This document shows, piece by piece, positions 46,471-58,243 of a stretch of DNA of 64,000 nt (position 1 is its first letter; each line of letters starts with the position of its first letter). This DNA comes from Eutypella sp. D-1 (Eukaryota > Ascomycota > Sordariomycetes > Xylariales > Diatrypaceae): positions 744,001-808,000 of the forward strand of contig JAJTTP010000010.1 in assembly GCA_023313575.1 (NCBI GenBank), in the 5' to 3' direction. The notes under the pieces were generated by a model. That model saw nothing but the letters and a program-made list of their open reading frames with translations. It had not been told where the DNA came from and did not search any database. A program made the position numbers and the translations under genes.

Positions 46471-49400
46471 CGATGCGGCCCGCCAAACCCGAGGCGAGGA
46501 CCTTTACTAGATGTTAAAGATTTGTTTCAACTCCAGTGCGGCCCTAAAACTACCTACTACGTATTTCCTCCCAACAACCTTGGAACCTCTTTCATTAACC
46601 ATACATTACTACCTAGGTAGTTAGAAGGTACATACCTAATCTGATTAATTTTCTCTCTTTCTCTCTCTCTCCCTTCCTCTTCAAATTTTTTTCTCTCTGG
46701 TTTTTATTCTGCCTAGAGTCAGTCAAGTAGAGGTAGATATACCCTAAATGGTGGTACCAGACATGTAGTACAGGACAGCGAGAATACCTTCTCAATATAC
46801 GCGGTGTCCATACAGGTTTCATGTATCGTAATAGTCATACATGCTTGTATTCTCTCGCACTAATGGTGGGGTTGGTTACGCATTAGTCTAACCTACAGTA
46901 GGTCCAGTGCCGTAGATATCAAATGCTTAAGGCCGAGAGCCTCGGGCATGTGTCAGGAGCCTGTCGGGGTGGGATTGATAGAAGGAACTTCTACGAAATC
47001 CGGTTATCGTTATCAAATATTAGTAAACGGGCCTCCCGTCTTCGGCGCCGCATTCGGAACATTCACTAGATACCTACCTAGAGGTAGGTAGGTACACTGC
47101 CTACATGCAGAGGTAGCTATAAGTATACCGATGTCGAGTAAGTAAGTTTCCACTAAATCGCGATTATCATGCATTTCCAATACATCCTCTCATGAAACCA
47201 ATCCATTGATATATCTCAAACACATAGGTGGCGGGTAACTATTCTAGAGAGAATTCTAGTTATGTCTTCAGAAGAAAATAGGTATCAGACATGCTTGCAC
47301 CTTGAGTTAGACATTCCGAAACAAAACAATATCGGCCAGGATCCCCCCCTTATAGAGACCGGGGTGTTATGGGTTTAGTCGGCAGCCCAGTCCTCTGGTG
47401 CGCGCGGGAATATTCACCGGCTGTCGTTGCCGGCGAGGAGGCCTAACGGGAAAGGAATTGGTGTGGCTTTGTATAAAGGGGAAAGGGGGCATCAATCAGG
47501 GAGGAAAGGGGGGACTTAGGGAGAGAGGAGAATAGCGCCCAACGCCCAGCCAGCCTGCGGACCGGCTCAACTCCGTAGGGAAAAGCGCACATGCAGTCGA
47601 CAACAACCTCTTAACTATAACTCTACCCTCTAGAATTACCACTTTGGCCCCTCTCCTTGCCCCCCCTACTCGGGAATATAAAGTAGGGCGGCACAGGCTG
47701 CGCTAGTCACGCTTGGCTGGACCGAGATGGAGAAACAAACAGTACGGTAGGTCGCGGACGGGATGCGTCCAAGATGCACCACCCACCCCACCTGCAGCTC
47801 TAGAATACTTTAATATGCAGAGAGGATGCGACAGTAGACTGGCATTGCAATAAGTTACACCCGGTACCCGACGCCCGTTTAAAAGACGTGCTCTATAGAA
47901 GAGACCCGATACGCTGATGGGCAAGATATATATATATGTGGTATGCATATACCTAGTGCCATGCCAGCAAGGTTATCATGGCTACCTAAAGCCTAAGTAG
48001 GGGTCTCCATTAAATCTCGATGGTCAACATCCATACACGCTTGACATGTCACATCAACCATCGGCAAGATAAAGTCACCTATATATAGTCTTTTTGCCTT
48101 GCATATCGTGTCGAATCGAATCGCGCATCGTCTGTACGACCTATAAGCGTCTTATCTGCCGAGCTCCACACATGGCATATTACAACTTGATTTACACAAA
48201 AGGGAGTATGGTCGACCTAGAAGTGTTTACGTGCAGGCCTGAAGTAGCCAATTGGCTTTCCACTTCCTACCCCCTTCGTGCAACGACCAGGTATGTAGCA
48301 TCAGTGTCATGAGCCTATTTGAGACCGCTGTGCGATACTGGCCGAACAAACTCGATCCCATGCCATATCATTCACTCCAACCTGGCTACGAAAAGTGATG
48401 GCTGTTCCATACCAATCATGTCTTGACCCTTTCCTAATGGTCTCGACCGAGTTGAGAAGTCAATGGCCACCTAATTACGCTGAACAAATACCGGCGAGAA
48501 CAACTTAATAGAACGGTATAGTTGTATATGCTTTACCTAAGATCTATGAATCCCAGCCAGTATAGTATCAATTCGTTCCAGGTCTGCCTCTCATGGGAGG
48601 GATCGGATGTCTTCAAGAGAAGGGTGGTCAAAACACCTCACCCGGAGTTGCCATCCGCGATAGACATATCCCACCGGTAAACAACTCCCGCCCCTAAGTA
48701 AATGCGCAAAAGAAGACCAGCTAGCCCCTCGCCACCCACCGGCCTCCCGAGGCCGTGTCATTGCCGCAAGCGTGATTCCCCGCCAAGGATCGGTCGATGA
48801 GACAGACTTTGGGGCCACTCGCCGGGCTAATTAATCTCTTCAAGATCGGACTTCACGTTACGCGGGGAAGCAAGGATGGATAGACCACTAGATCTCCAAC
48901 AGGCATCAACGACACTGTCGACGCGAGACAGCTCGTGCATCCCCCCCCTCCCCCGCTTCGAACTCGTGCGACGCTCCGCACGGACAGCGTGCCGCACTTT
49001 GGGTTATGTCGTGTAGTAGACCCGGGTTTATGCATCCGCACCGGTGGAAGGTTGGGACTTGGTGGTAGTTAATGAGATACCGGTTCAGGGTCAAGTTTAG
49101 GCATGAGCTGGTCAAGTTTCCCATGTGGCAAATGTAGGGGGGCACGTCTACAGGAATGCTATCAGTGTGCTTGGAATTATGGCCTTTGTGGGCAGGCAAG
49201 CCCACATGTGATGTATATCATGGTGTAGAAATCAAAGGAGCCCACGGCTCGAAGGCCATGCTGCCTTCAAAGCAAGAAAGATGGCGCCTCAGCAGCACCT
49301 CTATGGCCCTGTCGAAAACTCATGAGGGGCTTGGGGGCACTACTTTCGAGAGACGACCAGATTGGAGTTGGGTATCATTTATTCTTTCTTCATTTCTTTT

Positions 49401-49690
49401 TGGAACCTCGACCTACGACTATGACATGCGCTTCGGTAGAATGCCTGAGTCTCTCCTTCGACATATAACATTGAGTCTACCGGGTTTCGTAGTAAAGCGC
49501 AGTTGGTGTTCATGCCTCATGATGTGAAGCACGTAGGTCGATGGGACAACCCCAACGCTCGGGCTCATTTGTGCAGTCTGCCTTTTTATGATACAGGGTT
49601 TATATATAGTACATATATCGTATACAACATCCAAGTCGAATGGCGTATAGCCAGTGATGGTCGCAGTGACAGTCGGGTTGGGTCGGGCCC

Positions 49691-49716
49691 GGGGGGGGGG
49701 GGGGGGGGGGGGGGGG
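49691..49716 (+). repeat. Homopolymer G tract (26 G)
   Basis: Twenty-six consecutive G residues begin 24 bases beyond the stop codon of the minus-strand uL11m gene. On the gene's sense strand this is a C run in the 3' UTR. The length may be affected by sequencing. Confidence 0.85.
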
Positions 49717-49739
49717 CTATAAGATGGCGCTGTCGGGTA

Positions 49740-50288
49740 TCATGGGACGACCTCGATGCCTATGGATTTGCACTGGTAGATGACGGATCTGCAGAGGCCT
49801 TCGAGGGGCAGCCCTGACAGGCGCAGCTCGGACTGCTTGATCTTGGCGACTTCGTAGACGTGCTTCAGGCTGATGGTGCCGGCGACCTCGTGACCGGGCT
49901 GCGACGCGCCCTTCTTCTTCCCCGCCTTCTTCCCCGGCGGACAGGCAGCGGCGTTCTTGAGCAGCCACGACGTCTGCGGTGTCCGAATGTCGAAGTGGAA
50001 TGACCGGTCTCCCCGCACCGTCACCCGCACGGGCATCGGCGTGCCCGGGGTGATATGTGACGTCCGCGCGTTGAATTCCTGTGTACGGAGAAACAGACAC
50101 TGGCGTGAGCAGAAACAAACGCGGCGATTGGACAAAGATCTTTTCCTTCTTACCTTGCAAAAGTCTATAGACTTCACACCTTTACTTCCGAGCGCAGGAC
50201 CTACGGGCGGACTGGGATTGGCTTGTCCGGCTCCGACGATGAGCTTGACGACCTGGTCCTTCGCCATTGCGGCCCCGCGTTTCGACAT
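49740..50288 (-). CDS. MRPL19: Mitochondrial large-subunit ribosomal protein uL11m
   Basis: Two exons on the minus strand, 50154-50288 and 49740-50078, join over a GTAAGA...CAG intron to give 157 residues. The protein carries the L11 signatures: [24 protein letters not shown] at the N-terminus and KTPQ-like [14 protein letters not shown] in the middle. The C-terminal RNA-binding part is [10 protein letters not shown]...[16 protein letters not shown]. It binds the GTPase-associated centre of the mitochondrial large rRNA. The C-terminal domain contains the fungal insert [16 protein letters not shown]. Two starts are possible, ATG at 50288 or at 50267 (MAKDQVV). The upstream one adds a short basic leader (MSKRGAA) and is preferred. 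It is transcribed away from SVF1. Confidence 0.92.
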   Translation of the reverse strand: MSKRGAAMAKDQVVKLIVGAGQANPSPPVGPALGSKGVKSIDFCKVRRKRSLSNRRVCFCSRQCLFLRTQEFNARTSHITPGTPMPVRVTVRGDRSFHFDIRTPQTSWLLKNAAACPPGKKAGKKKGASQPGHEVAGTISLKHVYEVAKIKQSELRLSGLPLEGLCRSVIYQCKSIGIEVVP

Positions 50289-50832
50289 CTTGTCGGGACC
50301 TTAAGTCGAAAGCCTACGACCAGAAGGTTCGGGTTTGGGGTGGGATATGGTGGGTATGTGAAGTTGGATTGAACGATATTCGCTTGACGGCTGCTCTCGT
50401 ATCGGGGGATTTCAAGGCTTGTCTTTTTTACTCAAAAATCTTAATGAGTGGTAGAGACCTTAGCATTGTTGAATGCACAGCCACATACAAATTCAATCAA
50501 GTTTGTGCGCCACAGCTTTAGTTCCATTACTGTTAAGTTACTGTGGGAACTTGGCCAATCCACTTCCAAGTTTCCGAGTTAGTTTCTTAACCCCACACCT
50601 GTTATGGCAAGTCCCGCCTCTTTCTTTATCTTTGGACCAATTACATCAGACCTGCCAACCTGAATGCCCCTGGAACTGCAACCTTTACCTTGAGGTACAG
50701 AGTAGTTATCGGCTTATCATCTTATCGATAAAGATACCACCCCACCCAAACCCCACCAACCCACCTTTGGCAGCACCTGAGAGTCCCCACTAACTACCTG
50801 ACTAGGGAGGGACTACTATGGTATCAGGCAAA

Positions 50833-51069
50833 AGTTTTAACACATTGTCAGGTATCGGCGCCACAGCCCTTGGCTTAGCTATACCTATCTTGAAATAGCG
50901 TTAAACAACCAAAGTACCAAACCTATACTAAAAGCGGTTACGTTTATAATTTAAAGCAGCTAAATCTACAGTAAAAACAGCTAGGCTTATATCGAAAATG
51001 GCTAAAGGGATACCGCAAATAGTTAGAACAACCCACTGTGGCGCCGGTACTTGACAGTGTGTTAAGACT
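50833..51069. mobile_element. MITE-like element with 34-bp terminal inverted repeats
   Basis: The left end 50833-50866 (AGTTTTAACACATTGTCAGG ... GGCGCCACAG) and the reverse complement of the right end 51036-51069 match at 30 of 34 positions. All four differences are transitions. The 169-bp interior is AT-rich and non-coding. Size and structure fit a miniature inverted-repeat transposable element. A target duplication could not be fixed, and the superfamily is unknown. Confidence 0.78.
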
Positions 51070-51301
51070 AACCCCTAACACCATAGTAGGTACTTAAACG
51101 TAAGGGTCCTGAACTGACACCTTACGACGTAGAGCTCTAATCTGCTAATCACATAATCTTTAAGCTAAATAGGTTACCGTGAATACATCTGGCATAGACC
51201 GACAGAACGTCACTTACAACACACACAACAGCCCTGCCGCCCTGGGCCTATCTTCTTCTGAAATTCCTGAAATCTCTACATTTCAAGCTCCAGACTCTTT
51301 C

Positions 51302-51357
51302 TCTTCTTCTTCTTCTTCTTCTTCTTCTTCTTCTTCTTCTTCTTCTTCTTCTTCTTC
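51302..51357 (+). repeat. CTT trinucleotide microsatellite
   Basis: Around 18 nearly uninterrupted CTT units end about 90 bases before the SVF1 start codon, forming a pure pyrimidine tract in its promoter or leader. Confidence 0.85.
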
Positions 51358-51446
51358 TACTTCTGCTATTCTTCCTAACGTGAGTAGATTAGACCACTCA
51401 AGAAGGACCTTATAAAACCGTAAGATATATTCAAAGCCAGGCCACC

Positions 51447-53015
51447 ATGTTCAACTGGGCAAAACAAACGTAAGAAGCTTCCTATTACATCATAACTACC
51501 TGTACCCGTACCCGTACCCGTATCTCACTTCGCTCTCTCAGTCCTCCCTCCCATCTCTGCTCCTCTGCTATCTCCTATCCCCTATCTCCTGCCCCCTCCC
51601 CTGTTCACCACTACCACCATCCCCCGGCCCATCAATGCATATCCATAATGCACATCTATAGAACTAACAACCATATCTATTCGTATTATTTAGTCTAGCC
51701 AACGCTGTTGGCACTGAAGAGCCCATCTATGGACCTACCGCCATAAGATCTGTGGCCGAAGATGCCAAGACTACACCCTACACTGAGTTATCCAGGGATG
51801 ACATGGGTTGGGCCGTGTTAGATTCCACCTTCGTCGAGACGCAGACTTTTTACCTCACAGCCGACAACGGCAACTTCGCCTTCATCCAGGTCGTCCACAG
51901 CAATGTCGTGTATGTGCATAAAGACAAAGATTTGCGTCGATTTCGACCCTTGAACATCCTTGAACGTCTTTGAACGTTATTCGAGCTGACAGCTTCCTCG
52001 TAGCGGCATCCGAACCACCACCCAGTTCAACGTCAAGATCTTCCACGCAGACGCCGCTAAGCCCTTCCTCTGGTCTTCCACGCCCTTAAGCGACACCGAC
52101 TTCAGCGACGACAAGACCGGATTCTATGCCAAGGACTGTGCCATTGAACTGTCCGAGGATGGCACGAGCTACGCGATCAAGTCCATGACCGACGAGAAGG
52201 CCATCGTAAACGTGAAGGTGACGCGGACAACCCCGGCCTTCGTCGCTGGCAAGGATGGCAAGACTCTGTACGGCACGGATCTGAAGAACCCCTGGGGCTC
52301 CATGCGCCACGCCTTCTGGCCAAGGTGTGTGGCTGAAGGGACCATCGTCACCGATGAAGGCCAGATCAATTTCAAGGGGAAGGCTTTCTTCACCCACGCC
52401 CTACAGGGCATGAAGCCTCATCACGCTGCGGCGCGGTGGAACTTCGTTAATTTCCAGGGCCCGACGTACTCGGCCATCCTGATGGAGTTCACCACCCCGC
52501 CGTCATACGGCTCCACCTTGGTAGGCGTTGGCGGCGTCGCCAAGGACGGCGAGATCATCACCGCCGGCGCCATCACCACCGCCGAGCACACCAAATCCAA
52601 GCAGGACTCGGAAAACGACTGGCCCGAGCCCACCGACGCCAAATACACCTGGGTCGGTGCCACCAAGGACGGAAAGCCTGTCGAGGCCGTCATAGAGACG
52701 CCCCTTGAGGACAAGCTCGACCGAATTGATGTGATGGCCGAGGTACCCGGGTTCGTGAAGAAGATCGTCGCGGGCACGGTCGGGACGAAGCCCTATATCT
52801 ATCAAGTAAGCAGCCTGGTCGGCCAAGCATCAACATACCACCCACCCTGTTCATTTGTCCACCTACCGCTTCAAAATAAATGTATCTGTAGCTAACAGCA
52901 ACACTAGTACTCTCCTAGGGAAACCCCCGTTTCCCTGAAGCTGAAGATCGGCGGTGAGGAGGTCTCCGAACAAGGCCGGCTGTTCTGCGAGGCGACTTTT
53001 ATCTCCGGGGAGTAG
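51447..53015 (+). CDS. SVF1: Svf1-like cell survival protein
   Basis: Four exons (51447-51469, 51694-51909, 52004-52805, 52908-53015) encode 382 residues. The first exon codes only MFNWAKQ plus two bases. The last three introns show GTATGT/GTAAGC donors and ACTAAC/GCTAAC branch sites, and all phases agree. Svf1 proteins have a lipocalin-like double barrel. In yeast they support survival under oxidative and cold stress and act in ceramide transfer between ER and Golgi. The family motifs are [74 protein letters not shown] and the [22 protein letters not shown] stretch. The length is normal for the family. The ATG lies in a strong context (GCCACCATG). Confidence 0.93.
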
Positions 53016-54838
53016 AGCTCATCTCCGGGGTCGGAGTCGACGACGCGGCGGGAGAAGCACCACCATCGTCTTCACCTTCTTCGACATCGCCATCATGATC
53101 AGGCAGAGACGGCCGGGCCCTCCAGTCGGCAAGCATAGCCACCGGCGGGGGGCATACCGGCGTCACCGATCGAAACAACCTTACGTCCTGCCGCATGGAA
53201 GGCCTTTTTCCTCATCCGTCTTATTAATAATGAACGTGCGTTATAAACTCATTAATCACATACACAATATTACGCCTGGATAAACATCATCAAAATATAT
53301 ACACACATACAATACATCATGAGGTCCGCGGCGTTGGATTAAGGGAGTGTGGGGGGATGACCTGAGTATGGTTGTTTCACGAATATGTATGAAGACGGAA
53401 TGGAATGATGAAATGCATTGGTGTCACTCGTTTGGCTCACGCACTGGTGAGGTGACCCACTTTGGTCTATAGTAGAAAGGGGGGAAGAAGGTATTGGGGG
53501 GTTTCTATTGATTAGTACGGAAACCCCTGATACCACTAATAAAGAAGAGCATCTTTTTTTTTTCTTTTCTTTCTTCATTTGGTCGATTCGAGTGACTAGG
53601 AACCTATCCTATCGCGGACAGTGCGTAGTAGACGACATGACGAGCCGGGGGCATAGCGAGGCGAGGCGAGGCGGCCCCAAACGAGCAGCCATGCCATACA
53701 TGCGTCTTGCCAGCCCTCCCCCACGTCATAATTTCCCCGCGTCGTAGTTTCCGCTTCATCATTTCCATCGCGTGGCCGCCCCCTTTTCTGAAACAGAGAT
53801 GACCGTATCCCCTCACCCCGACACATGCGGGGACATCTTCCGTCGGATTAGACACGAGGTCTCCGTTTGCAACTGCTTCAAGCTCCCGGTTCGAACGGCC
53901 TCGCGGATTCTTCCGTACCCGTCCCCGCCTTATATTGGCCCCTCTCGACCCTGTCGAATCGAGGTATGTTCCCGACAGTGTTGCTTCTTACAGGCTGAGT
54001 GGCAAACGGAGGCTGGCGGGGTAGATAACTACCCGATCTTCCAGGGCTCATTCTCATAGTCTGGCTTGTCTGGTCAAGGGCTAGCTTTGCCTATTAGGCC
54101 TTGGCGAGGCGGGTGCCGGTAAGATTTGTGAGGCTTTCTGGACGTCAAGAGCCGAGGAACAGCGCTTTCGATCATGGCTCATGGACACAGTGAATGAACA
54201 TCTGTTTGTCGCTCGATTCTCTCTGCGTCGTTCTGCACAGCGCAGTTCCCGTGGGGGTATCAGCATAGAGTGCAGGAAGGGGCAAGAAATACGTGCGGAG
54301 ACCTGCAACGGCCCGAGCTGCCAAGGCGTAGCTGTCAACGCGGCCCGGGCCCAAATTTCCAATATAGTCGGCGCGTTTCGTTCCCCTCACAAGCGCGACA
54401 TGGTAGGCTCGAGGGGAAAATCGAACGGCATTCGTGCAAACATCCAGCCTTTTGTACGGGTTTTCATACGTTGGAAAACCTCGGGGTAGGGTGACACACG
54501 GACCTGCGCTCGATCAAACGCTGTTGAGGTAATCTGACAAGCGTCCGAATGCCGTCCGTTGAGCAGCACGTCAGATTAAGGGTGGTGCTGCATCTGCGAA
54601 GCAGCGGGGTCTGACGGGGTACCACAACAAGATTTTTTTCAGTGTATTCCTGGGGAGGTCAAAGTAGCAGGCATTCAAAATTCTAGTCCCCTTAGGGAGA
54701 CGCTGTAGCCGATGATGAGGGGTGCCCTGCGGTTGGGTATAAAAAGGCCGATGAGTAGCCAACAATGTTTCTTGAGACGTCAACGAATACCAAAGAATCC
54801 TTTGTATCCACGAGCACCCTATCAATTCCTTATCAATC
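53016..54838. other. Intergenic region between SVF1 and the P450-like gene
   Basis: About 1.8 kb. Frames at 53596-54569 lack motifs. No gene was recognised. Its end contains the TATA box of the P450-like gene. Confidence 0.5.
54738..54745 (+). promoter_or_regulatory. TATA box of the P450-like gene
   Basis: TATAAAAA lies 101 bases before the ATG at 54839. Confidence 0.55.
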
Positions 54839-56123
54839 ATGAGTTTCATCACATTCGCAGCAGTGACCATCGCTATCTTTTGCTTTCTCCATCACTTAGC
54901 TGAGAGGCAGAAGAAGGAGGCCGCAAAAACTCTCGTGGAACGAACCAGAGACATCGCTGCCTTCAGGCTCGCACCTTTTCAAGATGCTGGTGGTGTTCTC
55001 TGGCTCAAGCAACGAGCCGTTCCGAATCAGCGTCTGGTGAAGGCGTTTAATATCGAGAACTCCTTCACAACGACGGACGACGACTGGCACAAGACTTTCC
55101 TGGCCAGAGCGGGCCTAACCATCCAGGCAATCCGCGGGGAGGCATGGGTGCAACTCTTCGGCTTTGCCGAGAAATCTTTGCTCCGCGCTAGAGTCCATCG
55201 CCCGGGCAAGTCGCAAATCCCCCTCGCCAAGTTGGTCCGGATCGTCACTTTCATGACGATCCTCAACGTGCTATTCGGTGTAGATCTGGCAGATACCGCC
55301 ATCGAAGACGTCGTGACAGCAACCGATCTCATAAATAAGTTGTGGATCCAATCCAAGGACTGTTCGGAGGAGCCCATCTCAACCGACGACCAACAGCGTC
55401 TTCAGAAAGTCTTGGCTAGCATGCTGCCAGGAACCGGAGTTCACCCCGAGCCGAGGGATAACCCCCTAAACCTGATCATTCCAGCCTATGAGACCATGTG
55501 GCGCGTCGTACTTCTCACATTCGTTTCTTCGGCCTTCAGAGTCACCGATCAGGACACAATCGGCCAATTTTCACGTGTGGTTAAGACCGTTCCTGAGTGC
55601 CTCGGGCACGGCGAAGAAAGCACTGATTTGCGAAGAGCGCTTGCCTTTGCCAAGGTATGTAGTCCTGTTCTCGCGTTACGCAAAGGAAATGAGCTCGTAA
55701 TTGTTGACATGTGCATAGGAAGGCTTGAGGCTTTACCCTCCGACGAAGAGAATATACCGTGGACCAGAAGATCCTCCGTTGAAGGCGGACATTGAGAAAT
55801 GCCATCGGGACCAGGCGATATGGGGTCGTGATACGCTCCGCTTTAAGCCATCCCGATTCATATGGGGGCTGACGAAAACTCAAGAACGAGCCTACATACC
55901 GTTCAGCATCAGGCCGCATGGCTGTCCAGCAGAACGTGGGTTTGGAGTCCGAACAATCATCCTGCTGGTCGTGGTCCTGGCCCGCCACTTTGGCACCAGG
56001 GCAGAAGGATCTCACATTCGGTTCAACGACAAGAAACTCGACAAAGACCAGAGAGCGGTTCTCCCTAACAACCGAGGCAGTGCTGATGGGTGGATCATTG
56101 ATGATCAAGGGTCTAACATGTAG
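54839..56123 (+). CDS. Cytochrome P450-like protein, non-canonical
   Basis: Two exons, 54839-55654 and 55719-56123, joined over GTATGT...TAG, encode 406 residues, shorter than the usual 480-530 of P450s. An N-terminal hydrophobic anchor (FITFAAVTIAIFCFLHHL) is followed by a helical domain. P450 elements are a K-helix EGLRLYPP with the ExxR pair, the PERF-type segment IWGRDTLRFKPSRF, and a cysteine-loop-like YIPFSIRPHGCPAERGFG, where Cys could be the haem ligand though the FxxGxRxCxG consensus is broken. The I-helix position reads LIIPAYETMWRVVL instead of the AGxDT oxygen-activation motif. It may be a divergent fungal P450 subfamily or a protein that lost monooxygenase function. It has no frameshift or stop and has its own TATA box, so it is not called a pseudogene. 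Confidence 0.8.
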
Positions 56124-57270
56124 ACATAAGTGAGAGTACAACTCGAAACAAGCTGTTCAGAGTTGTTTATCCGAAGATGGCTACTTAGCAGTCATCTTTA
56201 GAGCTAAGAGACGGTCTTTGCGCTGTTCTCTTAACCCTAACCCTAACCCAAAACGTCGATCGTAGCAAGTGAAAGATTGCGAGTAGTGGTGGAAGAGGGA
56301 AACGGCCATGAAGTAGTTATGCTGTATGTGTTTTTATTGTTGTTAGTTATTGGGTCTGAATTGAATGCTCAATGGCCTCCTTGACTTATATATTTTCCAT
56401 AAGTACGGTTAGACAACATCTTCCAACCTTCTAACGTTCCAAGGTTGTCTTAAACATTGACTTATGGACATGAACGGGTTAGGCAACTATCGAGTTACTT
56501 CTAAAATTACCCTTTCTATAGGAAACCGATGTTGATGCAGGAGTGGCAGGCGACCCCGCCTTGAGGCGTCAACGGTTACTATAGAGACAGTCGCAGCCGG
56601 TTTGCTGGTGTACTACTCTAAGATGCCTAGGATGGGACACCCCAATCCGCAGCGCGATGTACAAATTAACACTGCCAAGGGAAATGCCACGTAGTCACGT
56701 GCACATATATGGTGCTCGAAGCGCAGTGTCCCAACTGAATTACCACCATAAAACAGACATTTTAGGTGGTCCAATTGACGTTTCAGTTTCGGACAGTTTC
56801 GCCACTAAATAAAATATCGTTAGTCGGGAGTTCACACGCTACAAGGCAACTGAGCAACAGCCCTAGAAGGTGTGAGCAACTCCTGCCCCGGCATCCTTTG
56901 TTCTTCTATTTTATCACTTGCAGTCAAAAATCATCTTCCGGTAAAAGTTGTGTCGCTATTAACCCCAAACTTCCCCTCTGTCCTCCCTCCTTCATCTCGT
57001 AAACGCTCCTCTAAAGGCTCCTCTCAGCGAGCCAACTAGACGGCCGGCCATCGTTGTGGCGCCGCTGCAAAACCCAAGAAATTCATCAGTTCTAATTTGT
57101 GTCCGATTCGGGAGCGGCCCGCGGGCGCGTCTAGCTATTCGAAACTATTTAAAACTATTTGCGGCCCCATCTAACCTCCAATCCAACTTCCGTTAGCCTC
57201 GAGAAGTGCACAAAGAAGTGGCTTGTCACCTCCGAGGGTAACACATATCCGTAGCATTTGTCGTGTCGCC
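56124..57270. other. Intergenic region upstream of the histone H4 variant
   Basis: About 1.15 kb, AT-richer than coding DNA. It holds the interstitial telomeric repeat at 56232-56249. No further gene was seen. Confidence 0.5.
56232..56249. repeat. Interstitial telomeric repeat (TAACCC)3
   Basis: Three perfect tandem TAACCC units (TTAGGG on the other strand, the usual fungal telomere repeat) lie 108 bases after the P450-like stop codon. They are too few to be a telomere. Confidence 0.8.
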
Positions 57271-58243
57271 ATGCCACCGGGCAAGGGAAAGTCCATTGGC
57301 AGGGCTCCGGCCGGCAAGGGCCTAGGAGGCAAGCAGGTAAGCTGATGCCCTCGCACATACATACATGCACATGCACCACCTACCTGTGGACAGCGCCCGA
57401 TTTATCATTGATAGACGGGCCACGGCGAAATAAGCTGCAACGCAACGTATTGGCGCAAGGGCTGACACTGCTTTTTGTTTGTTCCACACAGGGCGCGAAG
57501 CGACATCGGTATGTTACATGAGATGCATCTCTATCGCACGACGCGCATGCGTACTGACCTCTGTACTCGTTCAGTAAAATCTTACGAGACAACATCAACG
57601 GTATCAGTATGTAATCGGCTTGTATTCGTGGTGATGTTATTCGTCTTCAGTAGGCTATGGTCTATGCCAATAGTTCGCTAATAATTCGTGCACAACTAGC
57701 TAAACCAGCAATTCGGTATGTCTTGCCGTCGAAACTCCACTGCCGTTTTGTATCACTCCATTGCACCCGTTGTTTCTTCGTGGTGCGGCATAAACCATGC
57801 CGGGTTTACGGGAAATTATTCGGACTTCGGCGACTTGTGGGAAACTAACATCGCTGCAGACGTCTAGCCAGACGGGGCGGGGTCAAGCGAATCTCGGGCA
57901 ACATATACGATGACATCCGTGCCGTTCTAAGGGCCCGTCTCGAACTTGTAAGCCTATTCTCTACATTCAGTTCTATATCGCTCAAAGCGTCATGTTGCTC
58001 ATCCAACCACACTAGATTCTGAGGGACTGCGTTATCTACACCGAATTTCGTAGGGCGAAGACGGTCACCATTAACGATGTGAGTGGTATTTCCTGCACCT
58101 CGAGTCTACGGTGTTCTAATGTCGAGGACCAGGTCATCCATTCACTAAAGAGAATCGGTCGTCCCATCTACGGATTTGACGACACAAACGGCCAGGGCAG
58201 CCGCCTTCAGAAAGTCACACCGGCCCCAGCGACTTACGTCTAG
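57271..58243 (+). CDS. Divergent histone H4 variant
   Basis: Seven small exons (57271-57336, 57492-57508, 57575-57606, 57700-57715, 57860-57947, 58016-58078, 58133-58243) encode 130 residues. Two exons are only 17 and 16 nt. All six introns have standard borders and the phases close perfectly. The core is unmistakably H4: [47 protein letters not shown] and LKRIGRPIYGF. Canonical H4 is 103 residues and nearly invariant. This one differs at many core positions (SGNIYDDIRAVLRARLE, ILRDCVIYTEF), has an N-terminal tail about nine residues longer with lysines at 5, 7, 16, 21 and 25, and carries about 20 extra residues after the final GF. I recall that Neurospora has an H4 variant gene (hH4v); this is probably of that type. 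It forms nucleosomes in principle; a specialised role is unknown. Confidence 0.88.

Larger units (their letters stand above)
45644..49739. other. Kinase upstream region and long intergenic stretch
   Basis: About 4.1 kb. The first 450 bp contain the kinase 5' leader, C/T-rich on its sense strand, with a possible alternative first exon (46040-46085). A trinucleotide-rich tract follows at 46265-46470, then CT repeats near 46650. Several CCTACCTAGGTAGGTAC-like palindromic runs (46605-46630, 47070-47105) occur. No coding gene was recognised from 46.1 to 49.7 kb on either strand. Confidence 0.5.
50289..51446. promoter_or_regulatory. Divergent upstream region of MRPL19 and SVF1
   Basis: About 1.16 kb holding both promoters, a 237-bp inverted-repeat element (50833-51069) and a long CTT microsatellite (51302-51357) close to the SVF1 start. 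A Ser-repeat frame over the microsatellite is not considered a gene. Confidence 0.6.

Noticed and set aside
46265..46486. Poly-Thr/poly-Leu minus-strand frame
   Set aside because: Pure trinucleotide-repeat translation.
51179..51415. Frame encoding a poly-Ser stretch
   Set aside because: It is the CTT microsatellite in the SVF1 leader; the start is not an ATG and nothing is conserved-looking.
57271..58243. Histone H4 copy as a pseudogene
   Set aside because: Seven exons splice in phase with standard borders and no internal stops; the divergence is consistent with a variant.
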